Below, piece by piece: positions 11,241 through 19,143 of a DNA stretch of 64,000 bases. A program made the position numbers and the translations under genes. This DNA is from Acidimicrobiales bacterium (GTDB taxonomy: Bacteria > Actinomycetota > Acidimicrobiia > Acidimicrobiales > Aldehydirespiratoraceae). A model generated the notes under the pieces. The model searched no databases, was not told the DNA's origin, and saw nothing but the letters and a program-made list of their open reading frames with translations. How positions within the stretch are numbered: position 1 is the first letter of the stretch; every line of letters begins with the position of its first letter. The DNA lies in assembly GCA_029263175.1 (NCBI GenBank), contig JAJCXZ010000061.1, forward strand, positions 19,678-83,677. Reading direction: 5' to 3'.

Positions 11241-12800
11241 ATGTACCCCGGCAAGTACGCCACCCAGCATCCGGATCGAGCCGCGTTCATCATGGCGAGC
11301 AACGGGGAGACGGTGACGTATCGCGAGCTCGAGGAGCGGGCAAACCGCTGCGCCCACCTTCTGCGTAACGCTGGCGTCGGAGTCGCGGGCCACTACTCGA
11401 TCTTCATGGAGAACAACTCCCGCTACATAGAGATGTGCAGTGCCGGCGATCGCACCGGCACGTACTACACGTGCGTGAACTCGTATCTGACCGCCTCAGA
11501 GCTGGCCTACATCATCAACAACTCCGAGTCGACGGTCTTGTTCACCTCGAAGGCACGGGAGGCCGTGGCGAGGGAAGCGGCGCGAGAGTGCCGCAACCTG
11601 GTCCAGATCTATGTCGTCGACGGTGACATCGGGGGCTGGGACGATGCCCGCGCCGTGGACTACCTCACTGCGGTGGCGGCCTGCCCGTCCACACCGATCG
11701 CCGACGAAGAATCCGGTATGGCGATGCTCTACTCGTCAGGCACCACCGGTCGCCCCAAGGGAATCATCCGTCCGCTGCTTCACACCGCGCCCGATGAACT
11801 CCATCCGCTGTTCGCCTTCCTGAGCGACCTCTGGCAGTACCGCGAGGACATGATCTATCTGTCGCCGGCGCCGCTCTATCACTCGGCTCCCCAGGCCGCG
11901 GTCAACCTGACCATCCGCAAGGGCGGCACCGTGATCATCATGGAGCGGTTCGACCCCGTCGAGTACCTGAGGCTCATCGAGAAGTACTCCGTCTCGCATA
12001 CCCAGCTCGTTCCGACCATGTTCAGCCGGATGCTGAAGATGCCCGAGGAGGAACGCGAGCGCTACGACCGATCATCGCTCGAGATTGCCGTCCATGCCGC
12101 CGCGCCCTGTCCGGTGCAGGTCAAGAAGGACATGATCGAGTGGTGGGGTCCGATCATCCACGAGTACTACGGCGCCACTGAGGGTTTGGGCTTCTCGGCG
12201 TGCAACTCCGAGGAGTGGCTCGCTCACCCCGGCACCGTCGGCAAGATCATCTTGGGCGACCTCCATGTGCTTGATGACGACATGAAACCGCTGCCGATGG
12301 GTGAGCCCGGGACGCTGTGGTTCGGCGGCGGAGCGGAGTCGGAGTACCACAACGATCCGGACAAGACCGCCGAGTCCAAGTCGCCCGACGGCACGCTCAC
12401 GACGGTCGGCGACGTCGGCTATGTCGATGAGGACGGCTTCCTCTATCTGACCGATCGCAAGACGTTCATGATCATCTCCGGCGGCGTCAACATCTATCCG
12501 CAGGAGACCGAGGATCTCCTCATCACCCACCCGAAAGTCGCCGATGCCGCAGTGATCGGTGTGCCCAACGTCGATCTCGGAGAAGAGGTCAAAGCGGTCG
12601 TCCAGGTGATGCCCGGGGTTCACGCCGACGAAAATCTCACGGCCGAACTCATCGCCTTCTGTAGCGAGCAGCTCTCCCGCCAGAAGGTCCCGCGTTCCAT
12701 CGATTACGAAGCCGAACTCCCTCGCCTCCCCACCGGCAAGCTCTACAAGAAAGGCCTGCGCGACCGCTACTGGGCCGACGGCGTCAACAAGATCGTCTGA
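11241..12800 (+). CDS. AMP-dependent acyl/aryl-CoA synthetase
   Basis: This 519-aa ANL ligase has the AMP signature LYSSGTTGRPKGI near 162-174, YYGATEG near 310, a GDVGYVDEDGF segment near 392, and the C-terminal catalytic lysine in LPTGKLYKK. The ATG at 11241 (after GGGAG) is preferred because the conserved sequence starts with MYPGKYA. It is close to FadD-type ligases that act on ring or side-chain acids. It ends in a hairpin shared with the convergent ligC, so it sits beside the aromatic pathway, but no role in that pathway is proven. Confidence 0.85.
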   Translation: MYPGKYATQHPDRAAFIMASNGETVTYRELEERANRCAHLLRNAGVGVAGHYSIFMENNSRYIEMCSAGDRTGTYYTCVNSYLTASELAYIINNSESTVLFTSKAREAVAREAARECRNLVQIYVVDGDIGGWDDARAVDYLTAVAACPSTPIADEESGMAMLYSSGTTGRPKGIIRPLLHTAPDELHPLFAFLSDLWQYREDMIYLSPAPLYHSAPQAAVNLTIRKGGTVIIMERFDPVEYLRLIEKYSVSHTQLVPTMFSRMLKMPEEERERYDRSSLEIAVHAAAPCPVQVKKDMIEWWGPIIHEYYGATEGLGFSACNSEEWLAHPGTVGKIILGDLHVLDDDMKPLPMGEPGTLWFGGGAESEYHNDPDKTAESKSPDGTLTTVGDVGYVDEDGFLYLTDRKTFMIISGGVNIYPQETEDLLITHPKVADAAVIGVPNVDLGEEVKAVVQVMPGVHADENLTAELIAFCSEQLSRQKVPRSIDYEAELPRLPTGKLYKKGLRDRYWADGVNKIV

Positions 12801-12834
12801 GTTGAAACAGGGGTCTGACCCCCGTTTCAACTCA
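12798..12834. terminator. Bidirectional hairpin bridging two stop codons
   Basis: An 11-bp perfect stem, TGAGTTGAAAC pairing with GTTTCAACTCA, is capped by GGGG-TCTGA-CCCC. Its outer bases are the TGA of the CoA ligase and the complementary TCA (stop) of ligC. No T-tract follows on either strand. It probably terminates both convergent transcripts. Confidence 0.7.
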
Positions 12835-13776
12835 GCCCTGGAGCTGCTGTTCGAGGTCGTGGAGCGTTTGGTAACAGCCGAGCACCTGGTGCACCGAGCT
12901 GTTGGGTTCACGACCGTCACGGATGGCGCCGATGAACTCACGGTCCTGCAGCTCGATGCCGTTCATGGAGACGTCGACCTGGGAGACGTCGATGACCTCG
13001 TCACGGCCGGTGATCAGGTCGTCGTAGCGAGCGATATAGGTACCGGTGTCGCCGATGTAGCGAAAGAACGTGCCGAGCGGGCCGTCGTTGTTGAACGACA
13101 GCGACAGGGTCAGGATCGCTCCACGGGAGGTCTTCAGCTGGATCGACATGTCCATGGCGATCCCGAGATCGCGATGATGCGGTCCCTCGAGCACGTTGGC
13201 GGCCACGACTGATTCGCCGGTCTGGTAGGCGAAGAGATCCACCGTGTGGGCGGCGTGGTGCCACAGCAGATGATCGGTCCAGGAGCGGGGCTCGCCGAGG
13301 GCATTTGTGTTGGTGCGACGAAAGAAATAGGTCTGCACGTCCATCTGTTGGATGTTGAACTCGCCGGCCGTGATCTGGTTGTGTACCCACTGATGGGAGG
13401 GGTTGAAGCGGCGGGTGTGACCGACCATCGCCACCAACCCGCTGCGCTCCTGAGCGGCGACCACGGCTTGGGCATCGGCCAGATTGTCGGCCAGCGGTAT
13501 CTCGACCTCGACGTGCTTGCCGGCGTTGAGGCAGGCGATCGACTGGCCGGCGTGCATCTGGGTGGGGGTGGCGAGGATGACGGCGTCGACCTCGTCGATC
13601 GCCAGCGCCTCGTCGAGGTCTGTGCCCCAGTGGTGGATCCCGTAGTCCTCGGCGACCTTCCGGGTTGCGTCTGGTGTCCGGCCAATCACCGAAATGACTT
13701 CGGCGCCGTCGATCAGTGCGATGGCGTCGAGGTGCTTGCGCCCGAAAGCACCGGCGCCAGCGAGGGCGAGCTTCAT
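12832..13776 (-). CDS. ligC: 4-carboxy-2-hydroxymuconate-6-semialdehyde dehydrogenase (LigC)
   Basis: This 314-aa Gfo/Idh/MocA-fold dehydrogenase oxidises the hemiacetal of 4-carboxy-2-hydroxymuconate-6-semialdehyde to 2-pyrone-4,6-dicarboxylate with NADP. It begins with AGAGAFGRKHLD (Rossmann motif) and has HVEVEIPLAD in place of the usual EKP of sugar dehydrogenases. The blocks GHTRRFNPSHQWVH, SWTDHLLWHHAAHTVDL and DVSQVDVSMNGIELQDRE are typical of LigC. GGAAGGA precedes the ATG. It diverges from the tautomerase gene across an operator-like dyad. Identification rests on recalled family sequence and the complete pathway context. Confidence 0.92.
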   Translation of the reverse strand: MKLALAGAGAFGRKHLDAIALIDGAEVISVIGRTPDATRKVAEDYGIHHWGTDLDEALAIDEVDAVILATPTQMHAGQSIACLNAGKHVEVEIPLADNLADAQAVVAAQERSGLVAMVGHTRRFNPSHQWVHNQITAGEFNIQQMDVQTYFFRRTNTNALGEPRSWTDHLLWHHAAHTVDLFAYQTGESVVAANVLEGPHHRDLGIAMDMSIQLKTSRGAILTLSLSFNNDGPLGTFFRYIGDTGTYIARYDDLITGRDEVIDVSQVDVSMNGIELQDREFIGAIRDGREPNSSVHQVLGCYQTLHDLEQQLQG

Positions 13777-13800
13777 GATGAGTCCTTCCCGACCCGGCAG

Positions 13801-13822
13801 ATGTCGACAATCTTGTCAACAT
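13801..13822. promoter_or_regulatory. Paired GntR/FadR-type operator sites in the ligC-tautomerase gap
   Basis: ATGTCGACAA (13801-13810) and TTGTCAACAT (13813-13822) form an inverted pair differing at one position. Each matches the FadR-subfamily half-site pattern TNGTNNACNA except at one end. The same core occurs as a perfect palindrome in the ligJ-pobA gap. The sites lie between ligC and the tautomerase and just upstream of the preferred tautomerase start. A GntR/FCD gene is in the same cluster, so autoregulation is likely. Confidence 0.6.
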
Positions 13823-13839
13823 TTGAGAGACTTCGCTTC

Positions 13840-14916
13840 GTGGGCACCGGTATACCTTGCATGATTCTTCGCGGCGGTTCGTCGAAGGGGGCCTATTTCC
13901 TTCTCGGCGATCTCCCCGCCGACGTTGCCGAGCGAGATTCTCTCCTTCGGCGGATCATGGGGTCGCCCGACGCTCGCCAGATTGACGGCATCGGTGGCGC
14001 TCACCCTCTGACGTCGAAGGTGGCGGTCGTTTCCACAGCCGACGATGCCGATGCCGACATCGACTACCTCTTTCTCCAGATCGGGGTCGGTGACGAGGTG
14101 GTTTCTGACCGCCAGAACTGCGGCAACCTCCTTGCCGGGGTCGGTCCCTTTGCACTCGAGCGTGAGCTCTTGTCGAACCCCGGCGATGGCGAGATCGCCG
14201 TTCGGGTTCGCATGATCAACACTGACTCGATTGCCACCGCCACGTTCGCGGTGCGAGACGGGGAGCCCGTCTACGACGGCTCCACTGCGATCTCCGGTGT
14301 TCCCGCAACCGCGGCCCCGATCGCGCTGGCGTTCGAAGACATCGCCGGCGGATCAGCGGGAGCCTTGCTCCCCACTGGCAATGTGGTCGATGCCGTTCAC
14401 GGCACCCCGTGCACGCTGATCGACAATGGCATGCCGGTTGTGGTCATGGCTGCGACCGACCTCGGCGTGACCGGCTACGAGTCGTGCGCCGAACTCGAAG
14501 CCAACGAGGCGCTCCGAGAGCGGCTCGAAGCGATCCGAATCGATGCCGGCCAACTGATGGGGCTCGGCGATGTCAGCGATACGACGGTGCCGAAGCTCAC
14601 CTTCGTTGCGCCGCCCCAGGACGGCGGCCACCTCTGCACCCGCACCTTCATCCCCCACCGTTGTCATGAGGCAATCGGCGTGCTCGGCGCCGTATCCGTC
14701 GCCACGGCCGCCCTGCTTCCGGGGTCCGCGGCGACCTCGGCCCTCGCTGCCCCTGCGGGTGCTGTTGTGCGGCTCGAACATCCCACTGGCTTCTTCGACG
14801 CCGTGATCGATATCGAGCACCTCGACGATGGATCGATCGAGGTCCCGCGGGCCGGCATCATCCGCACGGCGCGCAAGCTCATGGATGGCATCGTCTTCCC
14901 CCGACCCGCCGAATAG
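13840..14916 (+). CDS. 4-oxalomesaconate tautomerase (PrpF family, LigU/GalD type)
   Basis: This PrpF-fold isomerase (358 aa from the GTG at 13840) shows GIPCMILRGGSSKGAYF at its N-terminus and DGIGGAHPLTSKVAVV near 45-60, as in GalD/LigU proteins that isomerise 4-oxalomesaconate. An in-frame ATG at 13801 would add 13 residues, but it lies inside the operator dyad and family proteins start close to the IPC motif. GAGAGA lies about 10 nt before the GTG. Its place before ligI and opposite ligC supports assignment to the 4,5-cleavage pathway rather than methylaconitate metabolism. Confidence 0.85.
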   Translation: MGTGIPCMILRGGSSKGAYFLLGDLPADVAERDSLLRRIMGSPDARQIDGIGGAHPLTSKVAVVSTADDADADIDYLFLQIGVGDEVVSDRQNCGNLLAGVGPFALERELLSNPGDGEIAVRVRMINTDSIATATFAVRDGEPVYDGSTAISGVPATAAPIALAFEDIAGGSAGALLPTGNVVDAVHGTPCTLIDNGMPVVVMAATDLGVTGYESCAELEANEALRERLEAIRIDAGQLMGLGDVSDTTVPKLTFVAPPQDGGHLCTRTFIPHRCHEAIGVLGAVSVATAALLPGSAATSALAAPAGAVVRLEHPTGFFDAVIDIEHLDDGSIEVPRAGIIRTARKLMDGIVFPRPAE

Positions 14917-14929
14917 ATCTGCTCCGCGA

Positions 14930-15838
14930 ATGGCCACCAGGAACCCCGCTCACGACTTCCCGCTCGAACGCACCGTGCCCGGTCCGCGCCCAAGCGCGAC
15001 CACTCCCCTCGTCACCAAGGCCCCACCCCTCGCCTGTGACGCCCACTGTCATCTCTTCGGGCCGGCCAAGCACTTCCCGTTCTCGCCTGGTCGCAGCTAT
15101 ACCCCTCCCGACTCGGGGCTCGAAGAGTTCTACGCCCTGCAATCGCAGCTGGGCCTCGAGCGTGCGGTGTTCGTGCAGGCGAGCTGCCACGGCGTGGACA
15201 ACTCGGCCATGGTCGACGGAATCCAGCGCGGTGGTGGCCGCTTCGCCGGGGTGGCCATGATCGACAGCTCGTTCACGGATGCCGATCTCGCCGAACTCGA
15301 CGACAACCAGGTGCGCGGCATACGGTTCAACTTCGTGGCCCATCTCGGCGGCGCACCGGACCTCGACGAGTTCTGGCCCCTCGTGCACCGGGCGGCGGCG
15401 CTCGACTGGCACATCGTTTTGCACTTCGACGCCAAGGACTTCGCCACCTACTCGCCTGTCCTCGATGCCATGCCGGTCGCCTACATCATCGATCACATGG
15501 CCCGAGTCGCCGCGGCTGACGGGACCGAGCAGGAGCCATTCCAGCGACTCCTCGAGCGCTATGCCGCCGATGAGCGCTGCTGGGTGAAGATCTCCTGCGC
15601 CGAGCGGCTCACCGAGGGCAAGACCTACCCGTTCAACGATGTCGTACCGTTCGCTCAGGCCCTGATCGCCGCGTCGCCCGATCGCCTGCTTTGGGGGACG
15701 GACTGGCCGCACCCAAACCTGGCAGACATGCCCGACGAAGGCGAGCTCCTCGACCTGCTGACCGACTTCGCGCCCGACGAAACGACCCGCAACAAGATCC
15801 TCGTCGACAACCCACAGGTGTTGTATGACTTCTCCTGA
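14930..15838 (+). CDS. ligI: 2-pyrone-4,6-dicarboxylate hydrolase (LigI)
   Basis: This 302-aa amidohydrolase-superfamily enzyme opens the lactone 2-pyrone-4,6-dicarboxylate to 4-oxalomesaconate. The metal/substrate motif is DAHCHLFGP near 41-49, followed by FPFSPGRSY, VQASCHGVDN, GIRFNF, YIIDHMAR and the diagnostic WGTDWPHPN near 265-273. These blocks match the well-studied sphingomonad LigI, which is metal-independent. It starts 13 bp after the tautomerase stop, so the two are co-transcribed and catalyse consecutive steps. Confidence 0.92.
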   Translation: MATRNPAHDFPLERTVPGPRPSATTPLVTKAPPLACDAHCHLFGPAKHFPFSPGRSYTPPDSGLEEFYALQSQLGLERAVFVQASCHGVDNSAMVDGIQRGGGRFAGVAMIDSSFTDADLAELDDNQVRGIRFNFVAHLGGAPDLDEFWPLVHRAAALDWHIVLHFDAKDFATYSPVLDAMPVAYIIDHMARVAAADGTEQEPFQRLLERYAADERCWVKISCAERLTEGKTYPFNDVVPFAQALIAASPDRLLWGTDWPHPNLADMPDEGELLDLLTDFAPDETTRNKILVDNPQVLYDFS

Positions 15839-15861
15839 ACCGAGCTGCGACGAGAGCCCGT

Positions 15862-16494
15862 ATGTCACGAACTGAAGTCGTCACCGACGAGCTGCGCCAG
15901 GACATCCTCAAGGGACGTTTTGAACCCGGCGATCGCCTACTGGAGATCCAGTTGGCCGAGGACTATTCCTGCGGCCGCGCCGCCATTCGCTCAGCGCTGG
16001 TCGAACTGACCGCCGAAGGCTTGGTCGAGCGAGAAGCCAACCGGGGGGCCACGGTGCGCCGGATCACGATCACCGAAGCGATCCAGATCACCGAAGCCCG
16101 CTCCGCCCTCGAGAGCCTGATCGCCGCGCAGGCCGCCCTCCACGCGACCAGCGATGACCACGCCGAACTCCTTGCCATCATCGCAGACATGCACGATGCC
16201 GCCGATGAGTCGCTAGGTCGCGCCTACTCGGAGCTCAATGCGCTCCTACACCGGCGCCTGCGCGAGATGAGTGGTCACACGATTGCCGCCCAGCTCGTGG
16301 CCAACCTGCGCGACCGGGCCGCTCATCACCAGTACCGACTCGCCCTCATGCCAGGGCGATCGCTTGAGTCACTCGGGCAGCACAAGGCCATCGTGGAGGC
16401 CGTCGTGGCCGGCGACGAGGATGCCGCAGCCCAGGCGATGACCGACCATCTGCACTCGGTGATCGACGTGCTCAATCGCTGGGGCGACGCCTAG
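15862..16494 (+). CDS. GntR-family (FCD) transcriptional regulator of the lig cluster
   Basis: This 210-aa regulator has an N-terminal winged helix (about residues 5-70, with LAEDYSCGRAAIRSALVELTAEGL as the HTH) and an all-helical FCD ligand domain (about 75-205). FCD regulators usually sense organic acids. It lies 23 bp downstream of ligI in the same operon. Two gaps in the cluster contain TTGTCGACAA-like sites, the pattern bound by FadR-subfamily GntR proteins. I infer that it controls the pathway in response to protocatechuate or a ring-cleavage acid. Confidence 0.85.
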   Translation: MSRTEVVTDELRQDILKGRFEPGDRLLEIQLAEDYSCGRAAIRSALVELTAEGLVEREANRGATVRRITITEAIQITEARSALESLIAAQAALHATSDDHAELLAIIADMHDAADESLGRAYSELNALLHRRLREMSGHTIAAQLVANLRDRAAHHQYRLALMPGRSLESLGQHKAIVEAVVAGDEDAAAQAMTDHLHSVIDVLNRWGDA

Positions 16495-17327
16495 ACCAAA
16501 GCCTCGGCCAGCGGCGCCAATCGGGACACCTCGACCGGTCCGCGAAATGACCACACGACGATGTCGACGCCGGCCTCGAAGAACTCCGCGGCCTGATCTG
16601 CGCAGGCGGCCGGCGATGAATCGACGTCGTAGCCCAGGTGGACCGATCGGGCGATCTCGTTGCTGCTGCGGCCCACCTTCTCGCAGTGGTCCCGCAGGAC
16701 TTCGTCGAGCTCTGCCCACGCGGCCGGATTCTCGGGGAACGTCATGTCCCACTGGTCGGCGAAGCGGGCCACGGTGCGCAAGGTGCGGGTGCGCCCCTTG
16801 CCCCCGATAACGATCGGAACGTGGTCCTGTACCGGCTTGGGCTCGCACCAGGCGTCGGTCAGCTCGAAGAACCGACCCTTGTGATTGGTAGTGGTGTTTC
16901 TCAGCAACGAAACGATGACCTCCATCCCCTCTTCGAGTCGGTCGGAGCGATCCCGGAGTTCGCCGAGCGGGATGCCGTAGGCCTCGGACTCCATGAAGTT
17001 CCAGCCTGCGCCCATCCCGAGTTCGAAGCGACCGTTGGAGATGTGGTCCAGCGTGGCCGCCATGTTGGCGGTGACCGCCGGGTGGCGATGATGCATGCCG
17101 TTGACCATCGCGCCGATGCGGATTCGGGTGGTTGCCTGGGCCAGCGCGCCGAGCATCGTCCACCCCTCGAGGTTGGGGCCGTCGTAAGGCGGGGCCAGCG
17201 GATAGAAGTGGTCCCAGTTCCAAGCCGACTCGAAGACATCGATCTGGTCGGCCTCGCGCCACACGTCGAGGAACTCACCCCAGGTGGCGTGATGCGGCGG
17301 GGTCTTGATGGCGTGGCGGCCGTTCAT
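16491..17327 (-). CDS. LLM-class (probably F420-dependent) oxidoreductase in the lig cluster
   Basis: This 278-aa luciferase-like TIM-barrel protein has the conserved blocks LAQATTRIRIGAMVNG, RFELGMGAGWNFMESEAYGIPLGEL and VPIVIGGKGRTRTLRTVARFAD typical of actinobacterial F420-dependent LLM oxidoreductases. It lies 15 bp downstream of ligK and ends overlapping the convergent gntR gene by 4 bp, so it should be co-transcribed with ligJ-ligK. No known step of the protocatechuate 4,5-pathway needs it, so its role is open. Confidence 0.82.
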   Translation of the reverse strand: MNGRHAIKTPPHHATWGEFLDVWREADQIDVFESAWNWDHFYPLAPPYDGPNLEGWTMLGALAQATTRIRIGAMVNGMHHRHPAVTANMAATLDHISNGRFELGMGAGWNFMESEAYGIPLGELRDRSDRLEEGMEVIVSLLRNTTTNHKGRFFELTDAWCEPKPVQDHVPIVIGGKGRTRTLRTVARFADQWDMTFPENPAAWAELDEVLRDHCEKVGRSSNEIARSVHLGYDVDSSPAACADQAAEFFEAGVDIVVWSFRGPVEVSRLAPLAEALV

Positions 17328-17342
17328 GGTCGTACTCCTGGA

Positions 17343-18053
17343 TCAGGGCTGGTCGAGAGATTCGACCCATTCGACACCCATGCCCGCGAGCTTGTCACGG
17401 AGACCGTAGAAGTCGAGGCCAAGCTCCCCGGCTTCGAGTCGCGCCCGAGTAGCAGTCTCCTTGTCGAGTCGGGCATTGGACTGCTGGAGCGCCCAGGCTG
17501 CTTCCGAGCGGGCGACGACGACGACACCGTCGTCGTCGGCGCAGATCACGTCGCCGGGATTGACGATCTGGCCACCGATGCGGATCATCACGTTCACCGA
17601 GCCGGGCGTGTTCTTCACGGTGCCCTGGCACGACACATGCTGCGCCCAGACCGGGAACCGCATCTCGCGGAGATCGGCGGTGTCGCGCACTGCTGCGTCG
17701 ATCACGAGGCCCCGCACCCCCCGTTGCATCAGGGAGGTGGCAAGCAGGTCACCGAACATGCCATGGGTGGACGGCGCGGTGTTGGCCACGACCAGGATGT
17801 CACCGGGTCGGCACTGCTCGACGGCAGCATGGATCATGCCGTTGTCGCCAGGGTGACTGAGCACGGTCACGGCGTTGCCCGCGACCTTCCTGCCCTGCTG
17901 GATGGGACGGATCTCGGGGCCGACGTAGCCCCTGCGTCCGATCGCCTCATGGACGGTGGCGGTGCCGATCGGTGCCAACTGGTCGACGAGGTCGAGCTCA
18001 GTGCGGTCGATCGACGTGACCACGACGTGGCGGGGTCCGTGGTTGGTGGTCAT
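17343..18053 (-). CDS. ligK: 4-carboxy-4-hydroxy-2-oxoadipate aldolase (LigK, RraA-like fold)
   Basis: This 236-aa class II aldolase cleaves 4-carboxy-4-hydroxy-2-oxoadipate to pyruvate and oxaloacetate. It has the RraA/HMG-CHA aldolase fold: GTATVHEAIGRRGYV near 29-43, PGDNGMIHAA near 69-78, and GVRGLVIDAAVRDT near 113-126, where the R-x-x-D type residues bind pyruvate and the metal. The GDVICADDDGVVVV block follows. The ATG at 18053 overlaps the ligJ stop (ATGA). Order ligJ-ligK matches the last two pathway steps. Confidence 0.9.
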   Translation of the reverse strand: MTTNHGPRHVVVTSIDRTELDLVDQLAPIGTATVHEAIGRRGYVGPEIRPIQQGRKVAGNAVTVLSHPGDNGMIHAAVEQCRPGDILVVANTAPSTHGMFGDLLATSLMQRGVRGLVIDAAVRDTADLREMRFPVWAQHVSCQGTVKNTPGSVNVMIRIGGQIVNPGDVICADDDGVVVVARSEAAWALQQSNARLDKETATRARLEAGELGLDFYGLRDKLAGMGVEWVESLDQP

Positions 18054-19057
18054 ACCGGTGCTCCCAAGCGCGGGAAGACCCGCCTGATGTTGTGCTCGTA
18101 GATCTCGGCACGGTCGTCGGCGGAGATGGATGCCCCGTCGAGATAGATCTTCGTGTCGTCGTAGTAGTTGCCAGTGTCGGGGTCGATACCGCGCACGGCG
18201 CCGACCATCTCCGAAGCAAACAGGACATTGTCGACAGGCACGACGTCGACGAGAAGGTCGATGCCCGGCTGGTGGTACACGCAGGTGTCGAACCAGATGT
18301 GGTCGAGCAAACCGTCGAAGTCCCACCCCTTGTCCTGGGCCATGCCCTTGAACCGCCCCCAGTGATACGGAACCGCTCCCCCGCCGTGCGGAATGATCCA
18401 ACGCAGACCCGGGAAGTCCTTCATGAATCCTGACGTGAGCGCCTGCACGAAGGCGGTCGTGTCGGCGCCGAGGTAGTGCGATCCCGTGGTGAAGAAGTGG
18501 TCGTTGCAGGAGGTGGAGACGTGGATCATCCCTGGCACGTCGAGTTCCTGCATCTTCTCCCAGAGCGGCCACCAGTACTGGTCCCAGAGCGGCGGGCCGG
18601 TCCAGAACCCGCCGGACGGATCGGGGTTGACGTTGCACCCGATGAACCCCATTTCCTCGACACAGCGTTCGAGTTCGCGAACCGATGAGTCGATCGCCAC
18701 TCCCGGTGACTGGGGAAGCTGGCAAACCGGGGTGAAATTAGCGGGGTAGAGATCACAGACCCGGCGAACGAGTTCATTCTGATGCTCGGTCCAGAACCGG
18801 GAGGTGTGCTCGTTGCCCACGTGGTGACCCATCCAACTGGCCCGGGGCGAGAAGATCGTGAGATCGGTTCCGCGTTCGCGTTGGAGTCTCAGCTGGGCGC
18901 CTTCGAGGCTCTCGCGGATGGCGTCATCACCGACATCCATGATCCCCTTCTCCCCGACGTGCGAGGGATCGGATTCCACTGCTGCCCGTTGTGCGTCGCG
19001 CCACTCGCCGACCGGTGGCGGGGTTGTGGTGTAGTGGCCATGGCAATCGATGATCAT
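18050..19057 (-). CDS. ligJ: 4-oxalomesaconate hydratase (LigJ)
   Basis: This 335-aa amidohydrolase-fold hydratase adds water to the tautomerised 4-oxalomesaconate to give 4-carboxy-4-hydroxy-2-oxoadipate. The N-terminal metal motif CHGHYTT gives His6 and His8. Downstream are FIGCNVNPDPSGG, MIHVSTSCNDH, IIPHGGGAVPYHWGR and LFASEMVGAVRG, all typical of LigJ. GGGAG lies before the ATG at 19057. It diverges from pobA across a gap containing a perfect operator-like palindrome. Confidence 0.9.
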   Translation of the reverse strand: MIIDCHGHYTTTPPPVGEWRDAQRAAVESDPSHVGEKGIMDVGDDAIRESLEGAQLRLQRERGTDLTIFSPRASWMGHHVGNEHTSRFWTEHQNELVRRVCDLYPANFTPVCQLPQSPGVAIDSSVRELERCVEEMGFIGCNVNPDPSGGFWTGPPLWDQYWWPLWEKMQELDVPGMIHVSTSCNDHFFTTGSHYLGADTTAFVQALTSGFMKDFPGLRWIIPHGGGAVPYHWGRFKGMAQDKGWDFDGLLDHIWFDTCVYHQPGIDLLVDVVPVDNVLFASEMVGAVRGIDPDTGNYYDDTKIYLDGASISADDRAEIYEHNIRRVFPRLGAPV

Positions 19058-19070
19058 CGAGTGCTCCCAG

Positions 19071-19082
19071 ATTGTCGACAAT
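19071..19082. promoter_or_regulatory. Perfect 12-bp palindrome ATTGTCGACAAT between ligJ and pobA
   Basis: ATTGTCGACAAT is a perfect palindrome containing TTGTCGACAA, an exact match to the FadR-subfamily GntR pattern TNGTNNACNA. It lies 14 bp from the ligJ start and 62 bp upstream of pobA, in position to control both transcripts. Related sites occur at 13801-13822. Confidence 0.65.
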
Positions 19083-19143
19083 CGTGTGGACAGTCTGACA
19101 TACTCGGGCGGGACACTGCACACAAGAACGTCTCAGGGGAGAG

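Noticed and set aside
13246..13800. Long open frame upstream of the tautomerase as part of that protein
   Set aside because: It is antisense to ligC, and the PrpF-family N-terminus begins near 13840.
16638..18101. A 487-codon plus-strand open frame
   Set aside because: It lies antisense to the LLM oxidoreductase and ligK genes, both identified by strong motifs.
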